A stretch of 64,000 nt of DNA from CAVRZJ01 sp964594125. Its GTDB lineage: Bacteria > Acidobacteriota > Thermoanaerobaculia > Thermoanaerobaculales > Thermoanaerobaculaceae. Below, in pieces: positions 1-11,970 of this stretch (positions are counted from its first letter, which is position 1; each line of letters starts with the position of its first letter). A program made the position numbers and the translations under genes. The DNA lies in assembly GCA_964594125.1 (NCBI GenBank), contig CAZQLL010000022.1, forward strand, positions 1 to 64,000, in the 5' to 3' direction. Below the pieces are notes generated by a model. The model did no database searches and was not told the DNA's origin. It saw only the letters and a program-made list of their open reading frames with translations.

Positions 1-2192
<2,192 letters not shown>

Positions 2193-2198
2193 CGGGTG

Positions 2199-2204
2199 TA
2201 GAAT
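2199..2204 (+). promoter_or_regulatory. -10 hexamer TAGAAT of guaB, suggesting a leaderless transcript
   Basis: TAGAAT ends only 5 nt before the guaB ATG (2210). With a usual 6-8 nt gap between a -10 box and the transcription start, the mRNA would begin at or next to the A of the ATG. No Shine-Dalgarno sequence lies between. No convincing -35 is seen 17 nt upstream. The same arrangement precedes gmd, 37754 and 61968. Confidence 0.5.
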
Positions 2205-2209
2205 CCGCC

Positions 2210-3682
2210 ATGCCTGACCACGACATCCCGCTTGCGCTCACCTTCGACGACGTGCTGCTGTTGCCCGCCCGCTCAAGCGTCCACCCGGCGCAGGTCGACG
2301 TCTCGGCCCGCCTCACGCGCGACATCACGCTGAATATCCCGATCGTCTCCTCCGCGATGGACACCGTCACCGAGGCGCGCATGGCGATCGCGATGGCGCA
2401 GCACGGCGGCATCGGCGTCATCCACCGCGGCATGACGATCGAGCGCCAGGCCGAAGAGGTCGACATGGTGAAGCGCTCCGAGTCGGGGATGATCGTCGAC
2501 CCGGTCACCGTGCGCCCGTCGCAGCTCGTCCGCGAGGCGCTCGACCTGATGGCGCGCTACCGCATCTCCGGCCTCCCGGTGGTCGACCGGCACGGCCAGC
2601 TCAAGGGCATCCTGACCAACCGCGACCTGCGCTTCTGCTCCGAGTTCGACCGCCCGATCACCGACTTCATGACGCACGAGGACCTGGTCACCGCCCCCGT
2701 GGGCACCACCCTCGAGCAGGCCAAGGCCATTCTCCACAAGCACCGCATCGAAAAGCTGCTGGTGGTCGACGAAGAGGGCAACCTCAAGGGGCTGATCACA
2801 GTCAAGGACATCAAGAAGGCGCAGGAGTACCCGGCGGCGTGCAAGGACCGCCTCGGCCGCCTGCGCGTCGCTGCCGCGATCGGCTCGGGGCCGGACCTCG
2901 ACGCCCGCTGCGACGCGCTCGTCGCGGCCAAGGTCGACGTCCTCTGCCTCGACTCCTCGCACGGCCACTCCGAGGTGGTGATGGCCGCCGCCGCCCGCGT
3001 CAAGGAGCGCTTCCCCGGCGTGCCGCTGATCGCCGGCAACGTCGCCACCTACGAGGGCGCCCGCGACCTCATCGCGCTCGGCGTCGACGCGGTCAAGGTC
3101 GGCATCGGGCCGGGCTCGATCTGCACCACCCGCGTCGTCACCGGCGCCGGCGTGCCGCAGATCAGCGCCGTGATGGAGTGCGCGCGCGCCTGCCGCGCCG
3201 CCGGCGTGCCGCTGATCGCCGACGGCGGCATCAAGTACTCGGGCGACATCACCAAGGCGCTCGCCGCCGGCGCCGACACCGTCATGGTGGGCTCGCTGTT
3301 CGCCGGCGTCGACGAGTCGCCCGGCGAGCAGATCCTCTACCAGGGGAGGACGTTCAAGGCGTACCGCGGGATGGGGTCGCTGGGCGCGATGAAGGAGAGC
3401 GCCGGCTCGCGCGAGCGCTACTTCCAGGGACAGGAGGAGATGGCGAAGCTGGTCCCCGAGGGGATCGAGGGGATGGTGCCGTACAAGGGTTCCGCGGCCA
3501 TGCAGCTCACCCAGCTCGTCGGCGGGCTGCGCGCCGGCATGGGGCTGGCCGGCTGCCGCACGATCGCCGACCTCCACGAGAAGGCGCGCTTCGTCCGCAT
3601 CACCGCCGCCGGCCTGAAGGAGTCGCACGCCCACGACGTGGTGATCACCAAGGAAGCGCCGAACTACCGCACCGAGCGGTAA
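2210..3682 (+). CDS. guaB: IMP dehydrogenase
   Basis: This 490-aa protein has full family length. It oxidises IMP to XMP with NAD+, the committed step of GMP synthesis in the cytosol. The N-terminus LTFDDVLLLPARS is diagnostic. Two CBS domains occupy roughly residues 95-205 (VTAPVGTTLEQAKAILHKHRIEK is part of the second). The catalytic loop GPGSICTTRVVTGAGVPQ places the active-site Cys at about residue 305, and the flap ends in GMGSLGAMKE. The ATG at 2210 is preferred to an in-frame upstream start at 2168 because homologues begin at this point and 2168 lies inside secA. Likely transcribed from its own -10 box. Confidence 0.97.
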   Translation: MPDHDIPLALTFDDVLLLPARSSVHPAQVDVSARLTRDITLNIPIVSSAMDTVTEARMAIAMAQHGGIGVIHRGMTIERQAEEVDMVKRSESGMIVDPVTVRPSQLVREALDLMARYRISGLPVVDRHGQLKGILTNRDLRFCSEFDRPITDFMTHEDLVTAPVGTTLEQAKAILHKHRIEKLLVVDEEGNLKGLITVKDIKKAQEYPAACKDRLGRLRVAAAIGSGPDLDARCDALVAAKVDVLCLDSSHGHSEVVMAAAARVKERFPGVPLIAGNVATYEGARDLIALGVDAVKVGIGPGSICTTRVVTGAGVPQISAVMECARACRAAGVPLIADGGIKYSGDITKALAAGADTVMVGSLFAGVDESPGEQILYQGRTFKAYRGMGSLGAMKESAGSRERYFQGQEEMAKLVPEGIEGMVPYKGSAAMQLTQLVGGLRAGMGLAGCRTIADLHEKARFVRITAAGLKESHAHDVVITKEAPNYRTER

Positions 3683-4044
3683 GGCGCCGTCACGAGGCGC
3701 GGGTACGAGCGCGCGCGCAAGGCAGAACCCGGCGCCTGCGGGGTGGCGGCACGCACGCCCGGGGCCCGCGGCTCGGCCCGGCACGAGCCTCCGCAGCCGG
3801 TCGGTGGACGGCTGCCCCCCAACGGGGCGGCGGGAAGCGGCGCGGTGGCGATCCGCGCGCACTGCAGCGCATGCCGCGGCATCAGCACGCGCGGGGTGCG
3901 CCAGCTCTCGCGCGGAGCGCGATCCCGGCCGCGACCGTGGCTCCCGGCGCTGGCCGGAGCGCGAAACCGTCGTCGCCGCTGGTCACCGCCGCGAACGGCG
4001 AGGACCGGTCAGGCGGTGTTCATCGTGCGCCGCCGGCAGCGCGC
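3683..4044. other. Intergenic region between convergent genes, no gene seen
   Basis: About 360 bp separate the ends of guaB (+) and the membrane protein gene at 4045 (-). Reading frames here are open only because of GC bias and carry no recognisable domain. No tRNA cloverleaf or clear U-tailed terminator was seen. Confidence 0.5.
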
Positions 4045-5589
4045 TCACGGGAACGCCGCGGGCGCGAACGCCGCCCACGGCACAGGCGCCAGTACGACGC
4101 CGGGCGCGCCGGGTGCCGTGTCCGCCGGGTGCCGCACGGCGACGTCGGGGACCGCAGCAAGCTCGTGGAAGCCGCCCGTCTCGTGGACGAACGCGACCGC
4201 CGGCGCGCCAGCCGCCGGTCGCCGCACGCGCTCGGCCGCAAGCCCATCGCGGAGCAGCTCCGCCGTTACCACCGCCTGCAGCGACACCGCGCCGTACGGG
4301 TCGTCGGGGCGCGGGAAATAGAGCTTCGGCGCGCCGGCCGGGCTGCCCACCAGGCTTGCCAGCGGCCCACGGTCGTCACCACGCAGCACCACCACCGTGC
4401 GGCCGGCGCGCAGTGCCGCCGCGACCGGCGCCGCCTCCCGCGCCACCGCCGCCTGCAAACCGCCGTAACGCTCCCAGTCGGCAACGTCGCGCCACACCAC
4501 CGGCAGGTCGCGTGCCAGCGCGCCGGCGACCAGCGAGATGCCGGCCGCCACGACTCCAGCGCGCATCCGGTTCCGCCGCCACGCCTCGACCCCGGCGGCG
4601 GCCACCGCGAGCAGCGCGAGCCACCACGGCAGCAGCAGGTAGCGGCCAGCCTGGACGGCGGAAACGGCGGTCGGGAGCGCGAGCGCGAGGGCGGCGGCCG
4701 CGGCGAACAGGCCGGGCCGGCACCGCCACGCCGCAAGCAGGGCGATGACCGCAGCGGTGAGCGCCGCGGCGATCGCCGCGGCGGCCGGAGCTGCGGCGAC
4801 GAAGGAGCCGAACCCGACCGGCACCGGTCCGGCGAGGTGCCACAGCGACGCCAAGGTGGCGATCAGCTTCGCGGCCACGACCGCCGGTGCGGCCTCGTAG
4901 AACCCGCGCGCCTGGAAGCCGGTGACGGCTCCGTAGGCGCCCAGGTACGCCGCCAGCGCGGCCGCCCACGGCGCCGCCCGCCGCAGCGCCCGCCGCCACG
5001 GGATTCCCAGCCAGACCGCGTCCTGCAGCAGCACGAGCAGCGGCAGGGCGACCCATTCCTCCTTCGTCGCCGCTGCCGCGGCCGCCAGCACGGCCACCAC
5101 GGCGCGCCGGCGCCGCGACGGAGCCTCGACGCGCAGCGCGAGCACGCCGAGGACCGCGGCGCCGAGCAGGACCTGCTGGACCTGGCTGGTCGCGCAGAAC
5201 ACGTCGGTGACCAGCGGGCAGACCAGCCAGAGCGGCACCAGCGCCGCGGCGGTCCACGCCGCGCCGCCGAGCAGGCGGCGCGCGAGCGCCCATCCCGCGA
5301 GGGCGAGCAGCGCCGCGGCCATGAGGTGCGCCGCTCTGTAGACGGCCCAGTGCGAACCGGAGGCCGCGGCGCCCGCGGCGAAGAACGCATCGACGAGCGG
5401 GCGGAAGTGCTGGTGGAACGGGTGCAGCGCCAGCGCCGGGGAGCGCAGCACGGCGGCGCCGCGCAGCGCCCACTGCACGTCCTCGCCGACCTGCGGCAGG
5501 CGCACCACCGGCGCATAGGCGGCCAGCACCGCCGCTGCCGCCGCTGCGCCCGCGAGGCGCGCCCTCCACCGTACCTTCCTGGGCAGCAC
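4045..5589 (-). CDS. Polytopic membrane protein, probable lipid-linked-sugar glycosyltransferase
   Basis: The predicted 514-aa protein has about ten hydrophobic segments and a soluble C-terminal part of about 130 residues. Early residues QVGEDVQWA and FRPLVDAFF resemble the first loop of GT-C type glycosyltransferases, where acidic residues are catalytic. It is a paralogue of the divergent gene at 5658: both share an ED/DD-x-QW block, a TKEEW/CKETW block, a GRYLLLPWW/SRYVTIPF segment and a KLYFPRPDDPYG/KLYYVRHPDPYG segment near the C-terminus. The GTG at 5589 is chosen because further upstream extension becomes Arg/Pro-rich and runs into the promoter of the divergent gene. Substrate unknown. 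Confidence 0.72.
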   Translation of the reverse strand: MLPRKVRWRARLAGAAAAAAVLAAYAPVVRLPQVGEDVQWALRGAAVLRSPALALHPFHQHFRPLVDAFFAAGAAASGSHWAVYRAAHLMAAALLALAGWALARRLLGGAAWTAAALVPLWLVCPLVTDVFCATSQVQQVLLGAAVLGVLALRVEAPSRRRRAVVAVLAAAAAATKEEWVALPLLVLLQDAVWLGIPWRRALRRAAPWAAALAAYLGAYGAVTGFQARGFYEAAPAVVAAKLIATLASLWHLAGPVPVGFGSFVAAAPAAAAIAAALTAAVIALLAAWRCRPGLFAAAAALALALPTAVSAVQAGRYLLLPWWLALLAVAAAGVEAWRRNRMRAGVVAAGISLVAGALARDLPVVWRDVADWERYGGLQAAVAREAAPVAAALRAGRTVVVLRGDDRGPLASLVGSPAGAPKLYFPRPDDPYGAVSLQAVVTAELLRDGLAAERVRRPAAGAPAVAFVHETGGFHELAAVPDVAVRHPADTAPGAPGVVLAPVPWAAFAPAAFP

Positions 5590-5645
5590 GGCGGCAGGGT
5601 AACCGATCGCCGCCCGCAAGGCGTCCGGGCGGGCCGGGGTTGAGC

Positions 5646-5651
5646 GACAAT
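5646..5651 (+). promoter_or_regulatory. Possible -10 box (GACAAT) of the gene at 5658
   Basis: GACAAT ends 6 nt before the ATG at 5658, the same geometry as TAGAAT before guaB and gmd. The first base deviates from the consensus, so support comes mainly from position. No Shine-Dalgarno sequence lies between it and the ATG. Confidence 0.3.
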
Positions 5652-5657
5652 ACCGCC

Positions 5658-7166
5658 ATGCTCCGCCACGCCGCCGCCGCGGGCGCCGCCCTGGTCGCCG
5701 CTGCGGTCGTCCTGTACCTCCCGGCGACCGACCTCCAGCTCGCCGGCGACGACTACCAGTGGGTGCAGCACGCACGGCGGGCACTGCACCGGCCGGCGCT
5801 GCTGCTCGCCGATCTCGACACCTTCTACCGTCCGGCCAGCACGTGGACGCTGGCGGCCGATCACCTCGCGTGGGGGTTCCGACCGCGCGGCTTCCACCTC
5901 ACGAACGTGCTGCTGCACGGACTCTGCGCGGCAGCGCTGGCGCTGGCCGGTCGCCGGCTCGGCCTGCCGCTGGCCGCAGCAACCGGAGCGGCGGTGCTGT
6001 GGCTGGCGTCTCCGCTCACCAGCGAGCCCGCCATCGCGGTTGCGATCCGCTTCGAGGACCTGCTGCTGCTGGCGTGGCTGTTGCTGGCGCTGGCGTGGCC
6101 GCGCACCGGCGGCGCATGGACGCGGCGCCGTGTCGCCGCCGCAGCCGCCGCCGCCGTGCTCGCCGCGGCGTGCAAGGAGACCTGGGTCATGACGTTCGCG
6201 CTCGCGGCGGCGCTCGCCGCCGGCGTACGGCGTGCTCCGCTGCGCGCGATGGCGAGAAGCGCGCTGCCGTTCGCCGCCGGCGCTGCGGTCTACGGCACGG
6301 CCTACTTCCTCGCCTTTCCTTCCGACAAGGGCTACTTCGACGTCTCGCTGCAGCCGCTCGCGAAGCTGCCGCACATGCTCGCGTCGTTTCTCGCCCTCGA
6401 GTCGCTGACGCCGGCCGGCTTCGTGGTTTCCTGGCGGGGCGCGCTGGCGACGGCGGCGACGCTGGCCATGATCGCCGCCGCGTGGCGCCGCAGATCGCCC
6501 GCCGGGCTCTTCGGCGCGGCGCTGCTGCTCGCCCCACTGGCGCCGACGCTGCTCGTGCCGTACCTGCCGTCGCGCTACGTCACGATACCGTTCGCGGGGT
6601 TCGTCCTGCTGGCAGCGGCGACCCTGGCCGAGGCGACGGCGGAGTGGCCGGCCCGACGACGCGGGCTCGCCTGGGCGGCAGGGGCGGCGGCCGTGCTGCT
6701 GTTCGGCGCCGCCGGGTGGGCCGGCGTCCGAGCGGAGCTGGCCGACGCCGCCCGCGTATCGCAGGCGCACCGCCGCCTGATCGAGGAGGCCGGAGAGGTG
6801 GCGGCGGCGATGCCGCTCGACCGCCCGGTCGCCGTGATCCGGGCCGAGTCGGTCAACCCCTTCGTCGACATCGTGCGGGCGCCGCTGGGGCTGCAGAAGC
6901 TCTACTACGTGCGGCACCCCGACCCGTACGGGCTGATCGACGCGGCCGCGCTCTTCGAGTGGGCGATCGCGCGCCCGCACGTGCTCCTGGCGCGCGCGGA
7001 CGACGGCGACACGCGCTTCGCCGGCCAACCGGGCGCGCTCCTCCTCCACCACGCCGACGGGTTCTCATGGATCGACCGCACCAGCCCCGACGCCGCCGCC
7101 GAGGCGGCCCGCTGGCGAGCGCAGGGCCTCCCCGTGCGCTGGGTGGTTCGCTGGAGCGCCCGCTGA
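5658..7166 (+). CDS. Polytopic membrane protein, probable glycosyltransferase (paralogue of 4045-5589)
   Basis: This 502-aa protein has an N-terminal signal-anchor, then LAGDDYQWVQHA and FYRPAS in the first extracytoplasmic loop, about ten membrane segments and a soluble C-terminal tail carrying KLYYVRHPDPYG. The loop with paired acidic residues is typical of GT-C enzymes that use polyprenyl-phosphate sugars. Its place directly before gmd and the polysaccharide exporter fits a role in decorating or extending a surface glycan. ATG 5658 is preferred to the TTG at 5640 because the signal-anchor starts there. A function in lipid or protein glycosylation is equally possible. Confidence 0.72.
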   Translation: MLRHAAAAGAALVAAAVVLYLPATDLQLAGDDYQWVQHARRALHRPALLLADLDTFYRPASTWTLAADHLAWGFRPRGFHLTNVLLHGLCAAALALAGRRLGLPLAAATGAAVLWLASPLTSEPAIAVAIRFEDLLLLAWLLLALAWPRTGGAWTRRRVAAAAAAAVLAAACKETWVMTFALAAALAAGVRRAPLRAMARSALPFAAGAAVYGTAYFLAFPSDKGYFDVSLQPLAKLPHMLASFLALESLTPAGFVVSWRGALATAATLAMIAAAWRRRSPAGLFGAALLLAPLAPTLLVPYLPSRYVTIPFAGFVLLAAATLAEATAEWPARRRGLAWAAGAAAVLLFGAAGWAGVRAELADAARVSQAHRRLIEEAGEVAAAMPLDRPVAVIRAESVNPFVDIVRAPLGLQKLYYVRHPDPYGLIDAAALFEWAIARPHVLLARADDGDTRFAGQPGALLLHHADGFSWIDRTSPDAAAEAARWRAQGLPVRWVVRWSAR

Positions 7167-7176
7167 GATCGCGGGG

Positions 7177-7182
7177 TAGAAT
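7177..7182 (+). promoter_or_regulatory. -10 hexamer TAGAAT of gmd, suggesting a leaderless transcript
   Basis: TAGAAT ends 6 nt before the GTG start of gmd (7189), so transcription would be expected to begin at or beside the start codon. There is no ribosome-binding site in the gap. The box lies just after the stop of the preceding gene. Confidence 0.5.
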
Positions 7183-7188
7183 GGCGCC

Positions 7189-8216
<1,028 letters not shown>

Positions 8217-8220
<4 letters not shown>

Positions 8221-9077
8221 GCGAAGCGGTGGCGGGCGGCGCCGACGCGCTCGTCATCGAGCCCCGCACCGCGCTGCGCGGCCTCGGACTGATCGAGCTC
8301 TGGAGATACAGGGAGCTCCTGTACTTCCTCGTCTGGCGGGACGTCAAGGTTCGTTACAAGCAGACGATGCTCGGCGGCGTCTGGGTCCTCCTGCAACCGC
8401 TGGCCACGGCGGCGATCTTCGCGCTGCTCTTCGGGAGGCTGGCCCGCGTCGCGTCCGACGGCGTTCCCTACTACCCGTTCGCCTACGCCGGGCTCGTGGT
8501 GTGGACCCTCTTCCAGCAGGGGGTGCAGCTCGCCTCGGTGAGCCTGGTCAACTCGTCAAGCCTGATCACCAAGGTGTACTTCCCGCGTGCGGTAGTGCCG
8601 ATCTCGAGCGTGCTCGCGGGCCTCGTCGATTTCGCCGTCGCCGCGGCCGGACTGCTGGTCGTCGCGGCGGCGTCCGGTCTCGAACCGGGGTGGCGGCTCC
8701 TGCTCGTGCCGCCGCTGGTGGCGCTCGCGATCGTCGCCGCCGCCGGCGTCGGCCTCGGCCTTGCCGCGCTCTCGGTGGCGTACAGGGACGTGCGTCACGC
8801 CGTCCCCTTCCTCATGCAGCTCTGGTTCTTCCTCACGCCCGTGATCTACCCGTCGTCGCACGTCGCACCGGTGCTCGCCGCGAGGGGGTTGCCCGTTTGG
8901 TTCTTCGGGCTCAACCCGCTGACCGGGATCGTGGAGGCCTTCAGGTGGGCGGTCCTCGGCACCCCGGCGCCGCTCTGGTCCACGCTGGCCGCGAGCGCTG
9001 CGGCCGCTGTGGCGGCGCTGGTGGCCGGGAGCCTCTACTTCCGCAGCGTGGAGCGGTCGTTCGCCGATGTCGTGTGA
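8217..9077 (+). CDS. wzm: ABC-2 type polysaccharide/O-antigen exporter permease (Wzm/TagG type)
   Basis: This 286-aa protein has six predicted membrane helices. It carries family blocks LIELWRYRELLYFLVWRDVKVRYKQT, GGVWVLLQP, YAGLVVWTLFQQ, KVYFPRAVVPISSV and FFLTPVIYP, all typical of O-antigen and teichoic-acid export permeases. With the ATPase encoded 27 nt downstream it would move a finished, lipid-linked glycan across the inner membrane. ATG 8217 overlaps the gmd stop by 4 nt. No Wzx flippase or Wzy polymerase is present here, consistent with the ABC-transporter-dependent route. Confidence 0.92.
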
Positions 9078-9104
9078 GCGCCGCCGCCCGCGGGCCGGCC
9101 GGCC

Positions 9105-10397
9105 ATGAACCGGCACGCGCTGCGCGTCATGGGCGTCGGAAAACGCTACGCCATCGGCGAGCGAGCGCCCTACGGCTCGCTCCGCGAGAGCATCATGCGG
9201 CTGGCCGCACGACGGCGCGCGGCGCCGGCCGCCGGAAGGCGCACGCTGTGGGCGCTGCGCGACGTCTCGTTCGCGGTCGAGGCGGGCGAGGTCGTCGGCG
9301 TGATCGGGCGCAACGGAGCGGGAAAGAGCACGCTCCTGCGCATCCTCTCGCGCATCACGGCGCCGACGGAGGGGCGGGTCGAGCTGCACGGGCGGGTAGG
9401 CTCCCTGCTCGAGGTCGGAGCGGGGTTCCACCCCGAGCTCACGGGCCGCGAGAACATCTTTCTCAACGGCTCGATACTCGGCATGCGGCGCGCCGAAATC
9501 GTCGCGAAGCTCGACGAGATCATAGGCTTCGCCGAGGTGGGTGAGCTGATCGACACTCCGGTGAAGCGCTACTCGTCCGGCCTCTACATGCGTCTGGCGT
9601 TCGCTGTCGCGGCCCACCTCGACCCGGAGATCCTGCTCGTCGACGAGGTGCTCGCGGTCGGCGACGCCATCTTCCAGAAGAAATGCCTCGGCAGGATGCA
9701 GTCGGTCGCCGCCGCGGGCCGCACGGTCCTCTTCGTCTCCCACAGCATGCCGGCGGTGGCCCGCCTCTGCCCGCGTGTGCTCCTGCTTCACGATGGCAGG
9801 CTCGACGCGGACGGCCCGGCGGCCGAGGTGATCGAGCGCTACCTCTCGGCGGGCGCCAAGTCGCCGGCCCTGCGCACCTGGAGCGAGCCCGCGTCGGCGC
9901 CCGGAGACGACACCGTCCGCCTCCTCGCCGTGCGCGTCCGCGACGAGGCAGGGGCGCTGCTCCCCCAGGCCGACATCGGCCAGCCGATCGGCATCGACAT
10001 CGAGTTCGTCAACCTCAAGGCCGGCGCCCGCCTCGTGCCCAACGTGCACCTGCACAACGAGCTCGGCATCAACCTCTTCACATCGATCAACGCGTCGCTC
10101 CCCGGGTGGTACAACCAGCCCCACCCGGAAGGCGCGTTCCGCGCCACCTGCTGGATTCCAGGGAACTTCCTCGCGGAGGGGCGCATCACGGTGCGGGCCG
10201 TCGTGAGCACCCACAACCCCGACGCCGTCCACGCCGACGCTCCCGAAGCCGTCGCCTTCGTGGTCACGGATCCCCTGCGCGGCGATGGCGCGCGTGGAGA
10301 GTTCGCCCGCGATTTCCCCGGCGTCGTCAGGCCGCTGCTGCGCTGGACGATGGAGCGCCTGCCAGCGGCACGCGGGACTGGTCCGGCCCCCGGGTGA
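9105..10397 (+). CDS. wzt: Polysaccharide ABC exporter ATPase with C-terminal glycan-binding domain (Wzt type)
   Basis: This 430-aa protein has an N-terminal nucleotide-binding domain: Walker A GRNGAGKST, the family block ELTGRENIFLNGSILGM, signature YSSGLYMRLAF, Walker B ILLVDEVLAVGD, and an H-loop in VSHSMPAV. Residues from about 270 to 430 form a separate beta-rich domain (DIGQPIGIDIEFVNL, HLHNELGINLFTS) like the carbohydrate-binding Wzt C-terminal domain, which recognises the terminal modification of the finished O-chain. It couples ATP hydrolysis to the upstream permease. The presence of this domain suggests the exported chain carries a specific non-reducing end cap. Confidence 0.92.
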   Translation: MNRHALRVMGVGKRYAIGERAPYGSLRESIMRLAARRRAAPAAGRRTLWALRDVSFAVEAGEVVGVIGRNGAGKSTLLRILSRITAPTEGRVELHGRVGSLLEVGAGFHPELTGRENIFLNGSILGMRRAEIVAKLDEIIGFAEVGELIDTPVKRYSSGLYMRLAFAVAAHLDPEILLVDEVLAVGDAIFQKKCLGRMQSVAAAGRTVLFVSHSMPAVARLCPRVLLLHDGRLDADGPAAEVIERYLSAGAKSPALRTWSEPASAPGDDTVRLLAVRVRDEAGALLPQADIGQPIGIDIEFVNLKAGARLVPNVHLHNELGINLFTSINASLPGWYNQPHPEGAFRATCWIPGNFLAEGRITVRAVVSTHNPDAVHADAPEAVAFVVTDPLRGDGARGEFARDFPGVVRPLLRWTMERLPAARGTGPAPG

Positions 10398-10548
10398 GAG
10401 CATCCAGAACGGCAGGCCGCCCTCGCCCCGCCTCCTGCTGCGCTGCGGGAAGCGCACACCCGCCGGCGTCCGGGGGGCGCGACGGAGACGCCGGCCCGGT
10501 CATGCCGGCGCGAGCGCAGATCGCGGCTTGCCGGCCACCGGAGTGTCG

Positions 10549-11853
10549 GTGAGCAGCAGCGGCGCCCGCCCGCGGGTTTCCCTTCTGTGCTCCGACCTGG
10601 GACGGAACAACGTCGTGAGGATGCTTCCCGTCGCCGGCGCCCTGGAGCGCCATTTCGACACGGAGACGATCGGCCCGCTGTTCGGGGACGCGTCGCCCTT
10701 CGCACCGCTGCGGCACGAGCTGCGGGCGACCTCCCTCAGGGCGCCGGCGCCGGAGGCGATGTCCCTCGGCGGCTATCGCAGGCTCTGGCGGGAGACCGCG
10801 GCGCGCGCCACGGGCGCCGTCCTCTACGCGTTCAAACCTCTGCTTGCCAGCTTCGCCGCCGCCCTCTACTGCCGGCGCCGGTTGCGCGTGCCCGTCGTGC
10901 TGGACATCGAGGACTGGGACGCAGCCGGCTATCGCGCCCTCTCGCTGCGCGGCCGGTGGGGCCGTTGGCGCCTCCGCCAGCTCTTCCGGGACCAGCTCGA
11001 TCCGATCAACACGCGACTCATGGAGACGCGTATCGGCCGGGCGGATGCGCTGGTCGTTTCCTCGACGTTCCTGCAGCGGCGCTACGGAGGGACCATCGTG
11101 GTGCAGGGTGTCGACGCGGGGGCCTGGACCCCGGAGGCGTTCGACGCCGCAACCGAACGGGCGCGATTCGGTCTTCCGGCGTCGGCGTTTCTCGTTCTGT
11201 TCACCGGCACCGCGCAGCCGCACAAGGGTCTTCCGGACCTCGTCGGGGCGCTCGCGTCGGGGATCGGGACGGGAGCGCACCTCGTCGTCGCGGGTCCGGC
11301 CACCGAGGAGCTGCGGCGCCTGCAGGAAACCTCCGGCGACGTTCTTATCTATGTCGGAGAGCTGCCGCACCGCGAGATGCCCGGCCTCCTGGCGGCCTGC
11401 GACGCGGTGTGCCTGCCCCAGCGCGACACCCCGTTCGCAAGAGCGCAGATTCCAGCGAAGGTCTTCGAAGCCATGGCGATGGCGAAGCCCATCGTGGCCA
11501 CTGCGATCTCCGACCTCCCGGACATTCTGCGGGGCGCGGGCATCCTCGTTCCCCCCGGCGACCCGGCCGCGCTCGCCGAGGCCCTTCGGGCACTGGCGGC
11601 CAGCCCCGAGGTCAGGGCCTCGCTCGGCGGCGAGGCGCGGCGCCGTTGCCTCCTCCGTTACACTTGGGACGTGATGGCGGAGACGCTCCGCACTGTCGTA
11701 GAGCCGCTGCTGGGGCCTCGTGATGTGCTGCGCGCCGAGTCTCCGGCGGGCGCCGGCCCACGCCGATCCGCGCAACCCGGGGCCCCGCGCGCGAGCGGCG
11801 GGCTCCCGGCCGGCAGATCGGTGGCGTCGCGCGAGGGGCGTCGCGCTCGATGA
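10549..11853 (+). CDS. Glycosyltransferase family 4 (GT-B fold)
   Basis: A predicted 434-aa enzyme. The C-terminal half carries the GT4 pattern: FTGTAQPHKGLPDLVGAL (start of the second Rossmann domain), YVGELPHREMPGLLAACD and IPAKVFEAMAMAKPIVAT with the conserved E-x7-E type nucleotide-sugar site, then GDPAALAEAL. The N-terminal acceptor domain includes VVLDIEDWD and FSSTFLQRRYGG-like segments. The GTG at 10549 gives a sensible start (SSSGARPRVSLLCSDLG); longer versions are Arg-rich and overlap wzt. It lies in the polysaccharide locus, 150 nt after wzt. Donor sugar and acceptor cannot be read from sequence. Confidence 0.82.
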   Translation: MSSSGARPRVSLLCSDLGRNNVVRMLPVAGALERHFDTETIGPLFGDASPFAPLRHELRATSLRAPAPEAMSLGGYRRLWRETAARATGAVLYAFKPLLASFAAALYCRRRLRVPVVLDIEDWDAAGYRALSLRGRWGRWRLRQLFRDQLDPINTRLMETRIGRADALVVSSTFLQRRYGGTIVVQGVDAGAWTPEAFDAATERARFGLPASAFLVLFTGTAQPHKGLPDLVGALASGIGTGAHLVVAGPATEELRRLQETSGDVLIYVGELPHREMPGLLAACDAVCLPQRDTPFARAQIPAKVFEAMAMAKPIVATAISDLPDILRGAGILVPPGDPAALAEALRALAASPEVRASLGGEARRRCLLRYTWDVMAETLRTVVEPLLGPRDVLRAESPAGAGPRRSAQPGAPRASGGLPAGRSVASREGRRAR

Positions 11854-11970
11854 GGTGAAGGCGCCGGACTCGCTCCTGCGCCCGACGAGAGGTTGCACGT
11901 TCTTCCCGCGCCACAGTGTGCGAAGAGGGTTCTCCGCACGCTGCGACGCGACGGCAACCTGGAGGTTCGA

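Noticed and set aside
4863..7052. Very long ORFs opposite or in other frames to real genes (for example 729 aa here, 1010 aa at 19701-22733, 984 aa reaching to 41950)
   Set aside because: High GC makes stop codons rare. The translations are Arg/Ala/Pro/Gly-rich with no domains, while the overlapping frames carry clear families.
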